Source: Pseudorhizobium flavum
GTDB lineage: Bacteria > Pseudomonadota > Alphaproteobacteria > Rhizobiales > Rhizobiaceae
Reading direction: 5' to 3'
DNA length: 64,000 nt
Assembly (NCBI RefSeq): GCF_902502825.2
Contig: NZ_LR723672.1
Span: 124,001-188,000, forward strand
Shown here: positions 19,319 through 28,532 of the stretch, in pieces
Layout: the number at the start of each line of letters is the position of its first letter
How positions within the stretch are numbered: position 1 is the stretch's first letter
Program-made: the position numbers and the translations under genes
The notes under the pieces: generated by a model
Databases searched by the model: none
Seen by the model: only the letters and a program-made list of their open reading frames with translations
What the model was told of the DNA's origin: nothing

Positions 19319-21193
19319 TCATTCGACCAGAGCGAGACCTGGCTTTCGCGGTGCCTCGCGCTCGAGACCCGTGGTCAGCTTGGCGAGCTCGTCGGGGCCG
19401 AGCGTCTCGCGCGCAAGAAGCTCGCGCGCACTGGTATCGAGCACGGATCGGTTGCGCTCGAGGATCGCGCGTGCCTTCTGGAAGGCGCTGTCAATCAGGT
19501 CTTTCACCATGTGATCGATGGCCTCGGCCGTCTCATCACTATAGGTGCGCGGTCGCCAGGCCGGGGTCTGTCCGACGAGGAAGCTGCCGGTCTCCGGTTC
19601 ATATGCGACCTGTCCGAGCTCCTTCGACATGCCGAACCGGACCACCATGTTGCGTGCGATGTCCGTCGCCTTGACGAGATCGTCCGCCGCGCCTGTCGAA
19701 ATCTCGTCGAACACCAGGCTTTCGGCGGCCCGACCGCCAAGCAGCACCGCCATGCGATCCTGCAATTCGGACTGGCTCATGAGGAAGCGATCCTCGGTCG
19801 GCCGCTGGAGCGTGTAGCCGAGCGCAGCAATGCCGCGCGGGATGATCGAGACCTTCTGCACCACGTCGGTCTGGGGAAGCGCCATGGCGACGAGCGCATG
19901 CCCCATCTCGTGATTGGCGACGATCTGGCGCTCGCGTGGAATGAGAATTCGGCTTTTCTTCTCCAGGCCGGCGACGATACGTTCCACGGCCTGCGTGAAA
20001 TCGTCGAGCACGGTGGCGCTCGCGCCGCGGCGCGTGGCCACAAGCGCGGCCTCGTTGACCAGATTGGCGAGATCGGCGCCGGTGAAGCCGGGCGTGAGCG
20101 CCGCGACCGCCGCGACGTCGAGTTCGGGCGCCACGCTGATCTTCTTCAGATGCACGTTCAGTATGTCGATCCGGCCCTGACGATCGGGGCGGTCGACCAG
20201 AACCTGGCGATCGAAGCGACCTGCGCGCAGCAACGCGGGATCGAGAATCTCTGGCCGGTTCGTCGCGGCGAGAACGATAATGCCGACGCTCGGGTCGAAG
20301 CCATCCATCTCGGCGAGCAGCTGATTGAGCGTCTGCTCCTTCTCGTCATGTCCACCGCCCGGCATATCGACGCCGCGGGCGCGACCGAGCGCATCGAGTT
20401 CGTCGATGAAGACGATGGCCGGGGCCTGCGCGCGCGCCTGCTGGAACAGGTCGCGCACGCGCGAAGCGCCGACACCGACGAACATCTCGACGAATTCGGA
20501 ACCGGTAATCGAAAAGAAGCGAACCCCCGATTCCCCGGCGACGGCACGCGCGAGGAGCGTCTTGCCGGTTCCGGGCGGACCGACGAGAAGCAGGCCCTTG
20601 GGAATGCGCGCGCCGAGCCGGCCATAGGTTGCCGGGTCCTTTAGGAAGCCGACGACTTCGGCGAGCTCCTGCTTGGCTTCATCGACGCCCGCCACATCGG
20701 CGAACGTCACCTTCACGGACTTCTCGCCATAGACTTTCGCCCGGCTGCGCCCGATGCTCATCAGGCCGCCATGCTGTCCGGCCATCATCGGCCGCAGCAG
20801 GAATATCCAGATCAGCACGAATACCGCAGCCGGCATCAGCCAGGAGAGCAGGTTTTCGAAGAGGCCCGGCGCCGGTTTGCCGGAGAAGGAAATGTTGCGC
20901 TTGGTTAGCACGTCGGCGATCTGCGGATCGACGCGAACCGTGGAGAAATGCTGGGGCGCATCCTTCTCGATAGGCGGCTTGTAAGCGCCGGTGATCTCCG
21001 TCGGTCCGACCACCAGGTCGGCGACGCCGTCCCTTTCGATCAGCCTCTGGAACTCGCTGTACGGAATGTCCTCGATGTGGCCTTGGCCGACAAGCAGATC
21101 CCGGATCAGCAGAACGGCAAAGAAGACCGCAATAAAATACAGGATGTCGAACTTGAAGACCCGCTTCGCGGGCGCCTTGTTCTCATTCTCCAT
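19319..21193 (-). CDS. ftsH: ATP-dependent zinc metalloprotease FtsH
   Basis: A 624-residue membrane-bound AAA+ protease of normal length. Two N-terminal helices flank a periplasmic domain. The AAA module has Walker [19 protein letters not shown], the pore loop [15 protein letters not shown], Walker [12 protein letters not shown] and the second region of homology [20 protein letters not shown]. The zinc site is [10 protein letters not shown]. It degrades damaged membrane proteins and some regulators. The starts at 21202 and 21232 are also possible, and none has a strong ribosome binding site. The position inside a stress island suggests an accessory copy beside a chromosomal ftsH. Two FNR-like boxes lie in the divergent gap. 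Confidence 0.95.
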   Translation of the reverse strand: MENENKAPAKRVFKFDILYFIAVFFAVLLIRDLLVGQGHIEDIPYSEFQRLIERDGVADLVVGPTEITGAYKPPIEKDAPQHFSTVRVDPQIADVLTKRNISFSGKPAPGLFENLLSWLMPAAVFVLIWIFLLRPMMAGQHGGLMSIGRSRAKVYGEKSVKVTFADVAGVDEAKQELAEVVGFLKDPATYGRLGARIPKGLLLVGPPGTGKTLLARAVAGESGVRFFSITGSEFVEMFVGVGASRVRDLFQQARAQAPAIVFIDELDALGRARGVDMPGGGHDEKEQTLNQLLAEMDGFDPSVGIIVLAATNRPEILDPALLRAGRFDRQVLVDRPDRQGRIDILNVHLKKISVAPELDVAAVAALTPGFTGADLANLVNEAALVATRRGASATVLDDFTQAVERIVAGLEKKSRILIPRERQIVANHEMGHALVAMALPQTDVVQKVSIIPRGIAALGYTLQRPTEDRFLMSQSELQDRMAVLLGGRAAESLVFDEISTGAADDLVKATDIARNMVVRFGMSKELGQVAYEPETGSFLVGQTPAWRPRTYSDETAEAIDHMVKDLIDSAFQKARAILERNRSVLDTSARELLARETLGPDELAKLTTGLEREAPRKPGLALVE

Positions 21194-21366
21194 GGGCCGC
21201 ATTCCCGTACTTCTCTCGCGCGCGACGGCCAATGCGATTTATGTCATCAGCCAGGCGCGTTATGGATCGCCGCGTCTATTGAGCATCAGGATCGACAAGG
21301 TTCTCTGCTAAAAGTCACTTGAAGCCTGCTTGGTCGTCAAAATGCGCGCCTGGGAAGGCCGGAACT

Positions 21367-21380
21367 TTAACTCAGATCAA
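21367..21380. promoter_or_regulatory. FNR/FixK-type box, ftsH side of divergent gap
   Basis: TTAAC TCAG ATCAA, one perfect half-site, lies about 180 bases before ftsH and 240 before the PRPP synthetase gene in the divergent gap 21194-21611. Confidence 0.5.
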
Positions 21381-21485
21381 GATTGCGTCCGGAAAGGTGC
21401 TGCCCGGAGCCTTTATGCATCCCTTCGTGCATGACCGGAAATGCCGTTCCCACGCGAGGCCGAGTTGGCACGCAATGGCAAGAAC

Positions 21486-21499
21486 TTAATCTCGATTAA
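21486..21499. promoter_or_regulatory. FNR/FixK-type box, prs side of divergent gap
   Basis: TTAAT CTCG ATTAA is a perfectly symmetric inverted repeat differing from TTGAT-N4-ATCAA at the third base of each arm. It lies about 120 bases before the PRPP synthetase start at 21612. Confidence 0.5.
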
Positions 21500-21611
21500 A
21501 GAATCGAGCTTCCGTGCGGGCTTTATCTGAGACCTGTCTTCGCCTTTGGGCAAGAAATCATGAGCTGACCGCGCGTCGTGCTGCACGCCGGAACGAGACT
21601 GCGAAAGAACG

Positions 21612-22643
21612 ATGATGGCCCCTGCCACAGCCCAGATGACTTCCGTCCCCGTCATCATTGCTCTCCCCGGCAATGAAGCATTTGCGCAAGCACTTGCGAA
21701 CGCTGGCGCCGGCGAGCTGGGGGCGATCGAGACGCGCAGTTTCCCGGACGGCGAGAGCTATGTCCGCCTCGCGTGCGACGTCGCAGCAAAATCGGTTCTT
21801 CTGGTCTCGACGCTCGCTCGCCCCGATGAGGGCTTCCTCCGGCTCGTCTTTCTCGCTGACGCGGCCCGATCGCTCGGCGCCACCGCGGTGACGTTGATCG
21901 CTCCATATCTGGCCTATATGCGGCAGGATCGGCGTTTCCGGTCGGGTGAGGCCATCACCTCCCGAACCTTTGCGCGCCTGATCTCGTCCAGCTTCGACCG
22001 GCTCGTCACCGTCGATCCGCACCTGCACCGCTATCCGGCGCTGTCCGCGCTCTATGAAATCCCGGCGCTGACGCTGCATGCGGCGCCGCTCCTGGCGGAG
22101 TGGATCGCCGCGTCGGTTGCCGATCCGCTGATCATCGGTCCGGACGAGGAAAGCGAGCAATGGGTGTCGGCCATCGCCGCAAAGATCGGCGCGCCGCATG
22201 CGGTGCTGCGTAAGATCCGGCATGGCGACCGCGACGTCGAGATCGCGTTTCCCGACCTCTCCTCATCGAGCGGGCTGCAGCCCGTCCTGGTCGACGACAT
22301 CGCCTCCTCCGGCAATACGCTCATCGAGGCGGCGCGAAAGCTGCCGCCGCTTGGATTCGCACGACCCGACGTCGCTGTCGTGCACGGCATCTTCGCCGGT
22401 GATTCCTATACGCGCCTGGCGCCGCTCTGCGGCAGGATCGTCTCCTCCGATTCGGTCAGTCATCCGAGCAACGCGATCGGGCTCGCCCGACTGGTCACGG
22501 ATGCGCTGGCCATCGCCGACGCTCCCGATCCTGAACTCGTCCGTCATCGACGCCCGCCCGAGCCGCTCGACGACGTCGAACGCGCCGGCATCGATTCCTT
22601 TCCCGCCAGCGATCCTCCGTCGTGGACCGGCGGGGTTGAGTGA
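21612..22643 (+). CDS. Ribose-phosphate pyrophosphokinase-like enzyme
   Basis: A 343-residue PRPP synthetase-family protein. It shows the N-terminal ELGAIETRSFPDGESYVRL, the PYLAYMRQDRRFRSGEAITS segment, the VDPHLHRY metal-binding motif and the PRPP loop VLVDDIASSGNTLIEAAR. The usual enzyme makes PRPP from ribose 5-phosphate and ATP. This version is divergent and has an extra C-terminal tail (about 30 residues, acidic and Pro-rich). It is the first gene of a four-gene operon and its stop codon overlaps the next start. The neighbouring AMP-phosphorylase-like gene makes ribose 1,5-bisphosphate a candidate alternative substrate or product; that is inference. Confidence 0.88.
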   Translation: MMAPATAQMTSVPVIIALPGNEAFAQALANAGAGELGAIETRSFPDGESYVRLACDVAAKSVLLVSTLARPDEGFLRLVFLADAARSLGATAVTLIAPYLAYMRQDRRFRSGEAITSRTFARLISSSFDRLVTVDPHLHRYPALSALYEIPALTLHAAPLLAEWIAASVADPLIIGPDEESEQWVSAIAAKIGAPHAVLRKIRHGDRDVEIAFPDLSSSSGLQPVLVDDIASSGNTLIEAARKLPPLGFARPDVAVVHGIFAGDSYTRLAPLCGRIVSSDSVSHPSNAIGLARLVTDALAIADAPDPELVRHRRPPEPLDDVERAGIDSFPASDPPSWTGGVE

Positions 22644-25078
22644 TGCCATCGGCATCGGAAAGCAGACACATCCAGGAAAGGCAGCAGCGCATGGCCGCGA
22701 CGACGTCCACAGCCTTCGAACACTCCCCAGCATTCGAACATTGGCGTGCCGGCTACGGCCCGATCACGCATAGCGACGAAACCGTCGAGCGCATTCGCGC
22801 TCTTGCGCAGTCGCCGAAGCAGAACCCGGACGCGCTTTACCGCCTGCTTGCCGCTGCCGACCGGCTGACCTCCGCCGCGATGTGGACGGTGGTTCACATG
22901 ACCTATGCCAAGCGCGTCGACCTCTCCGGCGCGTCGCTGCCGCTAGAAGCCTTCAAAGCAACCCCTGAAGGCCATACCGGCGGTTCCCTGAACATGGTGC
23001 CGGCCTTTGTCGGCTACCTTGCCGCGAACACGCTCTCGGCCACCACCCGCTCCTGGGTGATGGGACAGGGCCATTGCGTCGCGGCGATCGAGGCGCTCAA
23101 CGCGCTGACCGGCGACGTTTCGGATGCGCAGAAAGGGCGCTATGACCGGAGCGAGAAAGGGTTGTCCCGGCTCGCCGCCGACTTCTATTCCTATGCTATC
23201 AATGCCGAGGGCCGTCCGGCGGTGCCGATCGGCAGCCATGCCGGACCGAACACGGCCGGCGCCATTTCCGAGGGCGGATATCTCGGCTTCGCCGAGGTCC
23301 AGTACGTCCATGCCCCGCTACCCGGAGAGAGCCTGGTCGCTTTCGTGAGCGATGGCGCCTTCGAGGAGCAGCGCGGCTCAGACTGGACGGCGCGCTGGTG
23401 GCGAGCTGAGGATAGCGGTCTCGTCGTGCCGATCATGATCCTTAACGGCCGACGCATCGAGGAGCGGGCGCAGATTGCGCAGCAGGGCGGCGCCGATTGG
23501 CTCGCTGATCATCTCAGGCTCAACGGATTCGATCCGTTCGAGATCGACGGTCGCGATCCCGCGGCCTTCGTCTGGGCGATCCTGACGGCCGAGGAGCGCC
23601 TTGGCCGTTTTGCGGGCGATCCCGCCCGCGTCTATCCCGCTCCCATTCCCTACGCCATTGCCAATACCGTGAAAGGCTTCGGCTTTCCAGGCGCTGGCAC
23701 GAACGCCGCGCACAATCTCCCGCTTGCCGGAAATCCGTCCCGCGACGAGGCCGCGCGAACTGCGTTCAACGAAGCGGCGCGGGTTCTGTTCGTCCCGCAG
23801 GAGGAGATCGCCGAGGCCGTTTCAGCAATTGCGGTTCACCAGGAGCAGAAGCGTCCCCCGGAGAGCCGGCATCCGCTGGCGTCGCGCCGGCCGTCTGCGC
23901 CGAGCCTGCCGCAGCCGCAATGGACCGACAAAAGCGCGCCGGCCGATTGCGCCATGCATGCGCTCGACCGCTGGTTCGTGAGCCTTGTCAACGCAAATCC
24001 GTCGCACAGGGTGCGCGTCGGCAATCCGGACGAACTGCGCTCCAACCACATGGGTGCCACCCTTGACCGCCTCCGCCACCGCGTCAATACGCCCGAAGCC
24101 GGCGTCGCCGATGCCGTTGATGGCGCCGTGATCACCGCACTCAACGAGGAAGCGGTCGCCGCCGCGGCCCTTGCGAACAAAGGCGGGATCAACCTCATCG
24201 TCAGCTACGAAGCCTTCGCGATGAAGATGCTCGGTGGCCTGCGTCAGGAGATCATCTTCGCGCGCCACCAAAGCACGGTGGGCCAGAGCCCGGGCTGGAT
24301 TTCCGTGCCGCTCGTAGTTACCTCGCATACCTGGGAGAATTCCAAGAACGAGCAGTCGCATCAGGACCCGACCGTCGGCGAGGCGCTGCTCGGCGAGATG
24401 TCGGACACCGCGCGTGTGCTGTTTCCGGTAGACGCCAACAGCGCCGTCGCCACCATGGCCTCGGTATTCGAAGGGCGCGGCCAGGTCGCCTGCGTGATCG
24501 TCTCCAAGCGCGACATGCCGCACCGCTTCGACGGGGCGGCCGCCGTCCGTTTTGTCGCCGACGGCGCTGCCCATATCGACGGACAGGTTGACGGCGCCGA
24601 GTTGCAGATCGTTGCGATCGGCGCCTACCAGCTCGAAGAGGCGCTCAAGGCGGCGCACCGCCTGAAAGAGCATGGACGGCGGGTGGTGGTGACGGCGATC
24701 AGCGAGCCCGGTCGCTTCCGCATTCCCCGCGATCCGATCGAGGCGCGTTTTGTGGCGTCCGACGAGGAGCTCGTGCGCCTCTTCCCGGTCGATGTCCCGC
24801 GCCTGATCGTCTCGCACACGCGGCCCGAGCCGATGCTCGGCCTGCTGCGACGGCTCGACAGCGGTCCGAAACACACTGTGGCCCGCGGCTATATCAGCCG
24901 GGGCGGCACGCTGGATGCCGCGGGCCTGCTGTTCGCCAATCGTTGCAGTTGGGCGCATCTGATCGATGCCGCCGCACCTTTGGCCGGATGGTCGCGCAAC
25001 GAATTCCTGACAGTCGCCCAACGCAATGCCATCGATGGGAAAGGCTCGCCCGCCGATCTCACCACTCCTACCAAATGA
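22643..25078 (+). CDS. Divergent phosphoketolase-family ThDP enzyme
   Basis: An 811-residue thiamine-diphosphate enzyme of phosphoketolase size. Family traits are WRAGYGPITHSDETVERIRA near the start, SHAGPNTAGAISEGGYLGFA (matching the phosphoketolase [20 protein letters not shown]), and the middle domain DCAMHALDRWFV plus SNHMGATLDRLRHRV. Classical enzymes split xylulose 5-phosphate into acetyl phosphate and glyceraldehyde 3-phosphate. Here the ThDP loop usually reading GDGEAETGP is SDGAFEEQRG, so the activity may differ. ATG 22643 overlaps the prs stop; ATG 22691, behind AGGAAAGG, is a good alternative. Acetyl phosphate formation would yield ATP anaerobically if activity is retained. Confidence 0.85.
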   Translation: MPSASESRHIQERQQRMAATTSTAFEHSPAFEHWRAGYGPITHSDETVERIRALAQSPKQNPDALYRLLAAADRLTSAAMWTVVHMTYAKRVDLSGASLPLEAFKATPEGHTGGSLNMVPAFVGYLAANTLSATTRSWVMGQGHCVAAIEALNALTGDVSDAQKGRYDRSEKGLSRLAADFYSYAINAEGRPAVPIGSHAGPNTAGAISEGGYLGFAEVQYVHAPLPGESLVAFVSDGAFEEQRGSDWTARWWRAEDSGLVVPIMILNGRRIEERAQIAQQGGADWLADHLRLNGFDPFEIDGRDPAAFVWAILTAEERLGRFAGDPARVYPAPIPYAIANTVKGFGFPGAGTNAAHNLPLAGNPSRDEAARTAFNEAARVLFVPQEEIAEAVSAIAVHQEQKRPPESRHPLASRRPSAPSLPQPQWTDKSAPADCAMHALDRWFVSLVNANPSHRVRVGNPDELRSNHMGATLDRLRHRVNTPEAGVADAVDGAVITALNEEAVAAAALANKGGINLIVSYEAFAMKMLGGLRQEIIFARHQSTVGQSPGWISVPLVVTSHTWENSKNEQSHQDPTVGEALLGEMSDTARVLFPVDANSAVATMASVFEGRGQVACVIVSKRDMPHRFDGAAAVRFVADGAAHIDGQVDGAELQIVAIGAYQLEEALKAAHRLKEHGRRVVVTAISEPGRFRIPRDPIEARFVASDEELVRLFPVDVPRLIVSHTRPEPMLGLLRRLDSGPKHTVARGYISRGGTLDAAGLLFANRCSWAHLIDAAAPLAGWSRNEFLTVAQRNAIDGKGSPADLTTPTK

Positions 25079-25086
25079 AGGACGCC

Positions 25087-26445
25087 ATGCTGACACTTAC
25101 TTCCCTTGGCGGCGCAGGCACCGTCACCGGCTCGAAACATCTGCTCACCAACGGCGACAAACGCATCCTGATCGACTGCGGTCTGTTTCAGGGCCTCAAG
25201 AACCTGCGCGAGCTGAACTGGGAACCGCTGCCGATCGACCCTTCGAGCATCGACGCCGTTATCCTGACGCACGCCCATCTTGACCATTCGGGCTACCTTC
25301 CCAAGCTTGTGCGCGACGGCTTCAAGGGAAAGATCTATGCGACGGCGGCAACGCGCGAGGTTGCAGAGCTCATCCTCAAGGACAGCGGCCACCTGCAGGA
25401 GAAGGACGCCGAATACGCCAACCGGAAGGGCTTCTCGAAACACAAGCCGGCGCTCGCGCTCTACGGCATCCGGGATGCCGAGCGCAGCCTCGAGTTCTTC
25501 TCGCCCGTGCCCTTCGACAAACCGGTCAAGCTCCCCTTCGGCGCGACGTTGACCTTCCGGCATGCCGGGCACATCCTGGGTGCCGCCACCGCCGAGATCG
25601 AATGGGGCGGACGCCGTGTCGCCTTCTCCGGCGATCTCGGCCGCTATGACGATCCGGTTCTTCCCGATCCGGCCCCTGTACCGGAGGCGGACTATGTGTT
25701 GATCGAATCGACCTACGGCAACCGCATGCACGATCCTGCCGATCCGACCGAAGCGCTCGGCGCCGTCGTCGAGCGAACAGTCGCGCGCGGCGGGACGGTC
25801 GTCGTTCCCGCCTTCGCCGTGGGTCGCGCGCAATCGCTCCTTTACCATCTCTGGAAGCTCAAAAGGACTGGGCGCCTGGCGAAGGTGCCTGTCTATCTCG
25901 ACAGCCCGATGGCAATCGACGCCACCGACCTCCTCCACGCCCACCGTGGGGACCACCGCCTGACCCCGGAGCAATGTAGGGAGGTCTGCGCGATTGCGAC
26001 CTACACCCGCGACGTCGACGGCTCGAAGGGCATCACGGCAAGCCCGTATCCCAAGGTGGTTATCTCGGCGAGTGGCATGGCCACCGGCGGGCGCGTGCTT
26101 CATCATCTGAAGGCGTTCGCGCCGCATGCACGCAATACGATCCTGTTCTCCGGTTTCCAGGCGGCCGGCACCCGCGGTCGTGCCATGCTGCAAGGCGCGC
26201 AGGAGACCAAGATCCATGGTAAATGGATTCCCGTTCGCGCCGCGGTCGAGGAACTGTCAATGCTGTCGGCGCATGCTGATTCCAGCGAGCTGATGCGGTG
26301 GTTGTCGGGCTTCCGCCGACCGCCGTCCCGGGTCTTCATCGTGCACGGCGAAGACGAAGGCTCCAAAGCGCTGCGCGTTCGCATTGACCGGGAGCTCGGA
26401 TGGGATGCCGTCGTTCCCCGCCAGAACCAGAAGTTCGATCTATGA
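25087..26445 (+). CDS. Metallo-beta-lactamase/beta-CASP RNA-processing-type hydrolase
   Basis: A 452-residue protein with the zinc motif [12 protein letters not shown], a further His in FRHAGHILGAATAEI, GDLGRYDDP, the beta-CASP block VVVPAFAVGRAQSLLYHLW and the RNA-specificity motif VISASGMATGGRVLHHL ending with SAHADSSELMRWLSGF. Relatives (CPSF73-like, bacterial TTHA0252 type) are endo- and exoribonucleases. ATG 25087 has AAGGA close by; ATG 25075, overlapping the preceding stop, is an alternative. It is translationally linked to the next gene by an ATGA overlap. I infer a role in RNA breakdown feeding the nucleotide phosphorylase. A truncated paralogue is at 48456. Confidence 0.9.
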   Translation: MLTLTSLGGAGTVTGSKHLLTNGDKRILIDCGLFQGLKNLRELNWEPLPIDPSSIDAVILTHAHLDHSGYLPKLVRDGFKGKIYATAATREVAELILKDSGHLQEKDAEYANRKGFSKHKPALALYGIRDAERSLEFFSPVPFDKPVKLPFGATLTFRHAGHILGAATAEIEWGGRRVAFSGDLGRYDDPVLPDPAPVPEADYVLIESTYGNRMHDPADPTEALGAVVERTVARGGTVVVPAFAVGRAQSLLYHLWKLKRTGRLAKVPVYLDSPMAIDATDLLHAHRGDHRLTPEQCREVCAIATYTRDVDGSKGITASPYPKVVISASGMATGGRVLHHLKAFAPHARNTILFSGFQAAGTRGRAMLQGAQETKIHGKWIPVRAAVEELSMLSAHADSSELMRWLSGFRRPPSRVFIVHGEDEGSKALRVRIDRELGWDAVVPRQNQKFDL

Positions 26446-27968
26446 CGTTCGCCGACACGACAATTCCCGCTCAACCGACCCTGCGGGCGAGGCGCATCCG
26501 CCTGCACACGCAGCATCAGGCCGTCGTCGTCATGCGCACTGATTGCCACGTCTGCCGGTCGGAGGGTTTGTCGGCGCGCTCACAAGTCCTTGTCTCCAAC
26601 GGCAGCGGCGAGGTTCAGGCGACGCTGTTCCAGGTCGACGGTGATGGTCTAATCGCCCTCGACGAAGTCGGCCTCTCCGAAACCGCCTGGGAGCGGCTTG
26701 GCCTTGCCGACGGTGACGCGGTCAGGGTCAGCCATGCACCCGCGATCGACTCGCTGGCGAGCGTGCGTCAGCGCATCTACGGCAATCGGCTCGATTCGCG
26801 CGCCTTCGCAGAAATCCTGCGCGACGTGGTCGCCGGGCGTTACACGGAAGTCCACCTAGCCGCTTTCCTCACGGCCAGCGCCGCCCTCCCCCTCGACGAG
26901 AACGAAACTACCGACCTGACCGGCGCCATGGTGGACGTCGGCGAGCGGATGCGCTGGGACGCGCCAATCGTGGTCGACAAGCATTGCGTCGGCGGCCTTC
27001 CCGGCAACAGGACAACCCCGATCGTGGTCGCGATCGTCGCCGCGAACGGCTTGCTCATGCCCAAGACCTCGTCACGCGCCATCACCTCTCCGGCCGGCAC
27101 CGCCGACACGATGGAAACACTGGCGCCGGTGGAGCTCGACATCGCGACATTGAGGCGTGTCGTCGAACGCGAAGGCGGCTGCATCGCCTGGGGCGGCGCT
27201 GTGCATCTGAGCCCCGCCGACGACATTTTCGTCCGCGTCGAGCGCGAGCTCGACGTCGACACCGAAGGCCAGCTGGTCGCCTCCGTGCTGTCCAAAAAGA
27301 TAGCGGCGGGGTCTACCCACGTCGTGATCGACATTCCCGTCGGGCCGACCGCCAAGGTGCGCGGTGAGAACGCGGCCGCTCAGCTCGGCCTGCGTCTCAA
27401 CGCTGTTGCCTCACGGTTCGGGCTCGCCACGACTTGCATCCAGACGGACGGCTCGCAGCCCGTCGGTCGCGGCATCGGGCCGGCACTAGAAGCGCTGGAC
27501 GTGCTCGCCGTATTGCAGAATGCAGCGGACGCCCCTGACGACCTGCGCCGCCGGGCGGCGACGCTGGCCGGTGCCGCACTCGAGATCGGCGGCAAGGCCG
27601 AACGGGGAGAAGGCGTCGTCCGCGCGCTCGAAACGCTCTCAAGCGGAAGGGCTTGGTCGAAGTTCGAGGCGATCTGCCAGGCGCAGGGCGGCCTTCGTGT
27701 GCCGCCGAAGGCGGCCTACGCCCATCCGTTGACGGCACCGCACGCCGGCCGGGTGGTCCATATCAACAACCGCAAACTCTCGCGGCTTGCCAAGCTCGCT
27801 GGCGCACCCGAATCGAAGGCGGCGGGCGTTCACATGGAGGTTCGGCTCGGCGACGACATCGATCGGGGCCAGCCGCTGCTTCATGTCCATGCCGAGACGA
27901 CGGGCGAGCTGGCCTATGCGCTCGACTATGCCGCGCGCGCAGGCGACATCGTCGAGGTCGAGGCTTGA
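26442..27968 (+). CDS. AMP phosphorylase / archaeal-type thymidine phosphorylase family protein
   Basis: A 508-residue protein with the archaeal-type architecture: an extra N-terminal domain (about residues 1-85) before the nucleoside-phosphorylase fold. Key stretches are VDKHCVGGLPGNRTTPIVVA, MPKTSSRAITSPAGTADTME and VASVLSKKIAAGSTHVVIDI. Archaeal members phosphorolyse AMP and other nucleoside monophosphates to ribose 1,5-bisphosphate and base. The length and N-terminal domain favour this over ordinary DeoA (about 440 residues). It ends a four-gene set with PRPP synthetase, phosphoketolase-like and nuclease-like genes. No ribose-1,5-bisphosphate isomerase or RuBisCO gene is visible, so the onward route is open. 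Confidence 0.87.
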   Translation: MTFADTTIPAQPTLRARRIRLHTQHQAVVVMRTDCHVCRSEGLSARSQVLVSNGSGEVQATLFQVDGDGLIALDEVGLSETAWERLGLADGDAVRVSHAPAIDSLASVRQRIYGNRLDSRAFAEILRDVVAGRYTEVHLAAFLTASAALPLDENETTDLTGAMVDVGERMRWDAPIVVDKHCVGGLPGNRTTPIVVAIVAANGLLMPKTSSRAITSPAGTADTMETLAPVELDIATLRRVVEREGGCIAWGGAVHLSPADDIFVRVERELDVDTEGQLVASVLSKKIAAGSTHVVIDIPVGPTAKVRGENAAAQLGLRLNAVASRFGLATTCIQTDGSQPVGRGIGPALEALDVLAVLQNAADAPDDLRRRAATLAGAALEIGGKAERGEGVVRALETLSSGRAWSKFEAICQAQGGLRVPPKAAYAHPLTAPHAGRVVHINNRKLSRLAKLAGAPESKAAGVHMEVRLGDDIDRGQPLLHVHAETTGELAYALDYAARAGDIVEVEA

Positions 27969-28036
27969 GATGGCGCTGCCCGGGAGGACGCCACCGGGGG
28001 AGTCCGCCCGACGAATTCCCGCTCGCCCATCGTCTG

Positions 28037-28489
28037 ATGCATTGGACCGTGCTTGTCCTCTGCCTCGTACAGGTACCGACGGCCTGGGCCATCCAGCGCA
28101 CGCATATGGCGCACCTGTTCATGAAACCGCGCCCCTTCGACCTGTTCCTGCATCAGGTCCATGCCTGGAGCGGCTGGGCAATCCTTGGTCTTGTACTGGC
28201 GCAACTGGTCATGCGCCTTGCCTATGGCAGACCGCCGCCTGCCCGAGGCATGTCGGTCGTCGAGCGCATCATTGCCGCCGTTATGCATGTCGCGCTCTAC
28301 GCCGTCTTGATCGCGCTGCCGGTCACCGGCACGATCGCCATGTATGTCACGTTCCGGATTGCGCCGGTTCACAGCCTGCTGAGCTGGACGTTGCTCGTTC
28401 TTGTCCTCCTTCATGCCGCAGCGGCGCTCTGGCATCATTTCTGGCGCCGCGACGACGTCCTTTGGCGCATGATCCGGAAGCCGCGATGA
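28037..28489 (+). CDS. Cytochrome b561-type membrane protein, probable frameshift near start
   Basis: The open frame encodes about 150 residues with four hydrophobic helices and His positions typical of di-heme cytochrome b561/b6 proteins: HRLMHWTVLVLC in helix 1, LFLHQVHAWSGW in helix 2 and VLLHAAAALWHHF in helix 4. The first ATG in this frame (28037) falls inside helix 1. A better start, ATG 27970, one base after the previous stop, is in another frame; removing one G from the GGGGG run at 27996-28000 would join them into MALPGRTPPGSPPDEFPLAH. So the gene is either frameshifted or the run is misread. The likely role is quinone-linked electron transfer. Confidence 0.75.
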   Translation: MHWTVLVLCLVQVPTAWAIQRTHMAHLFMKPRPFDLFLHQVHAWSGWAILGLVLAQLVMRLAYGRPPPARGMSVVERIIAAVMHVALYAVLIALPVTGTIAMYVTFRIAPVHSLLSWTLLVLVLLHAAAALWHHFWRRDDVLWRMIRKPR

Positions 28490-28532
28490 TGCCGACTTCG
28501 TTTCATGGCCGTCAGCCCGCGGGAAGCTGACA

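Noticed and set aside
23822..26217. Two long minus-strand frames (about 424 and 442 codons)
   Set aside because: They lie opposite the phosphoketolase-like and nuclease-like genes, lack domains and ribosome binding sites, and overlap each other.
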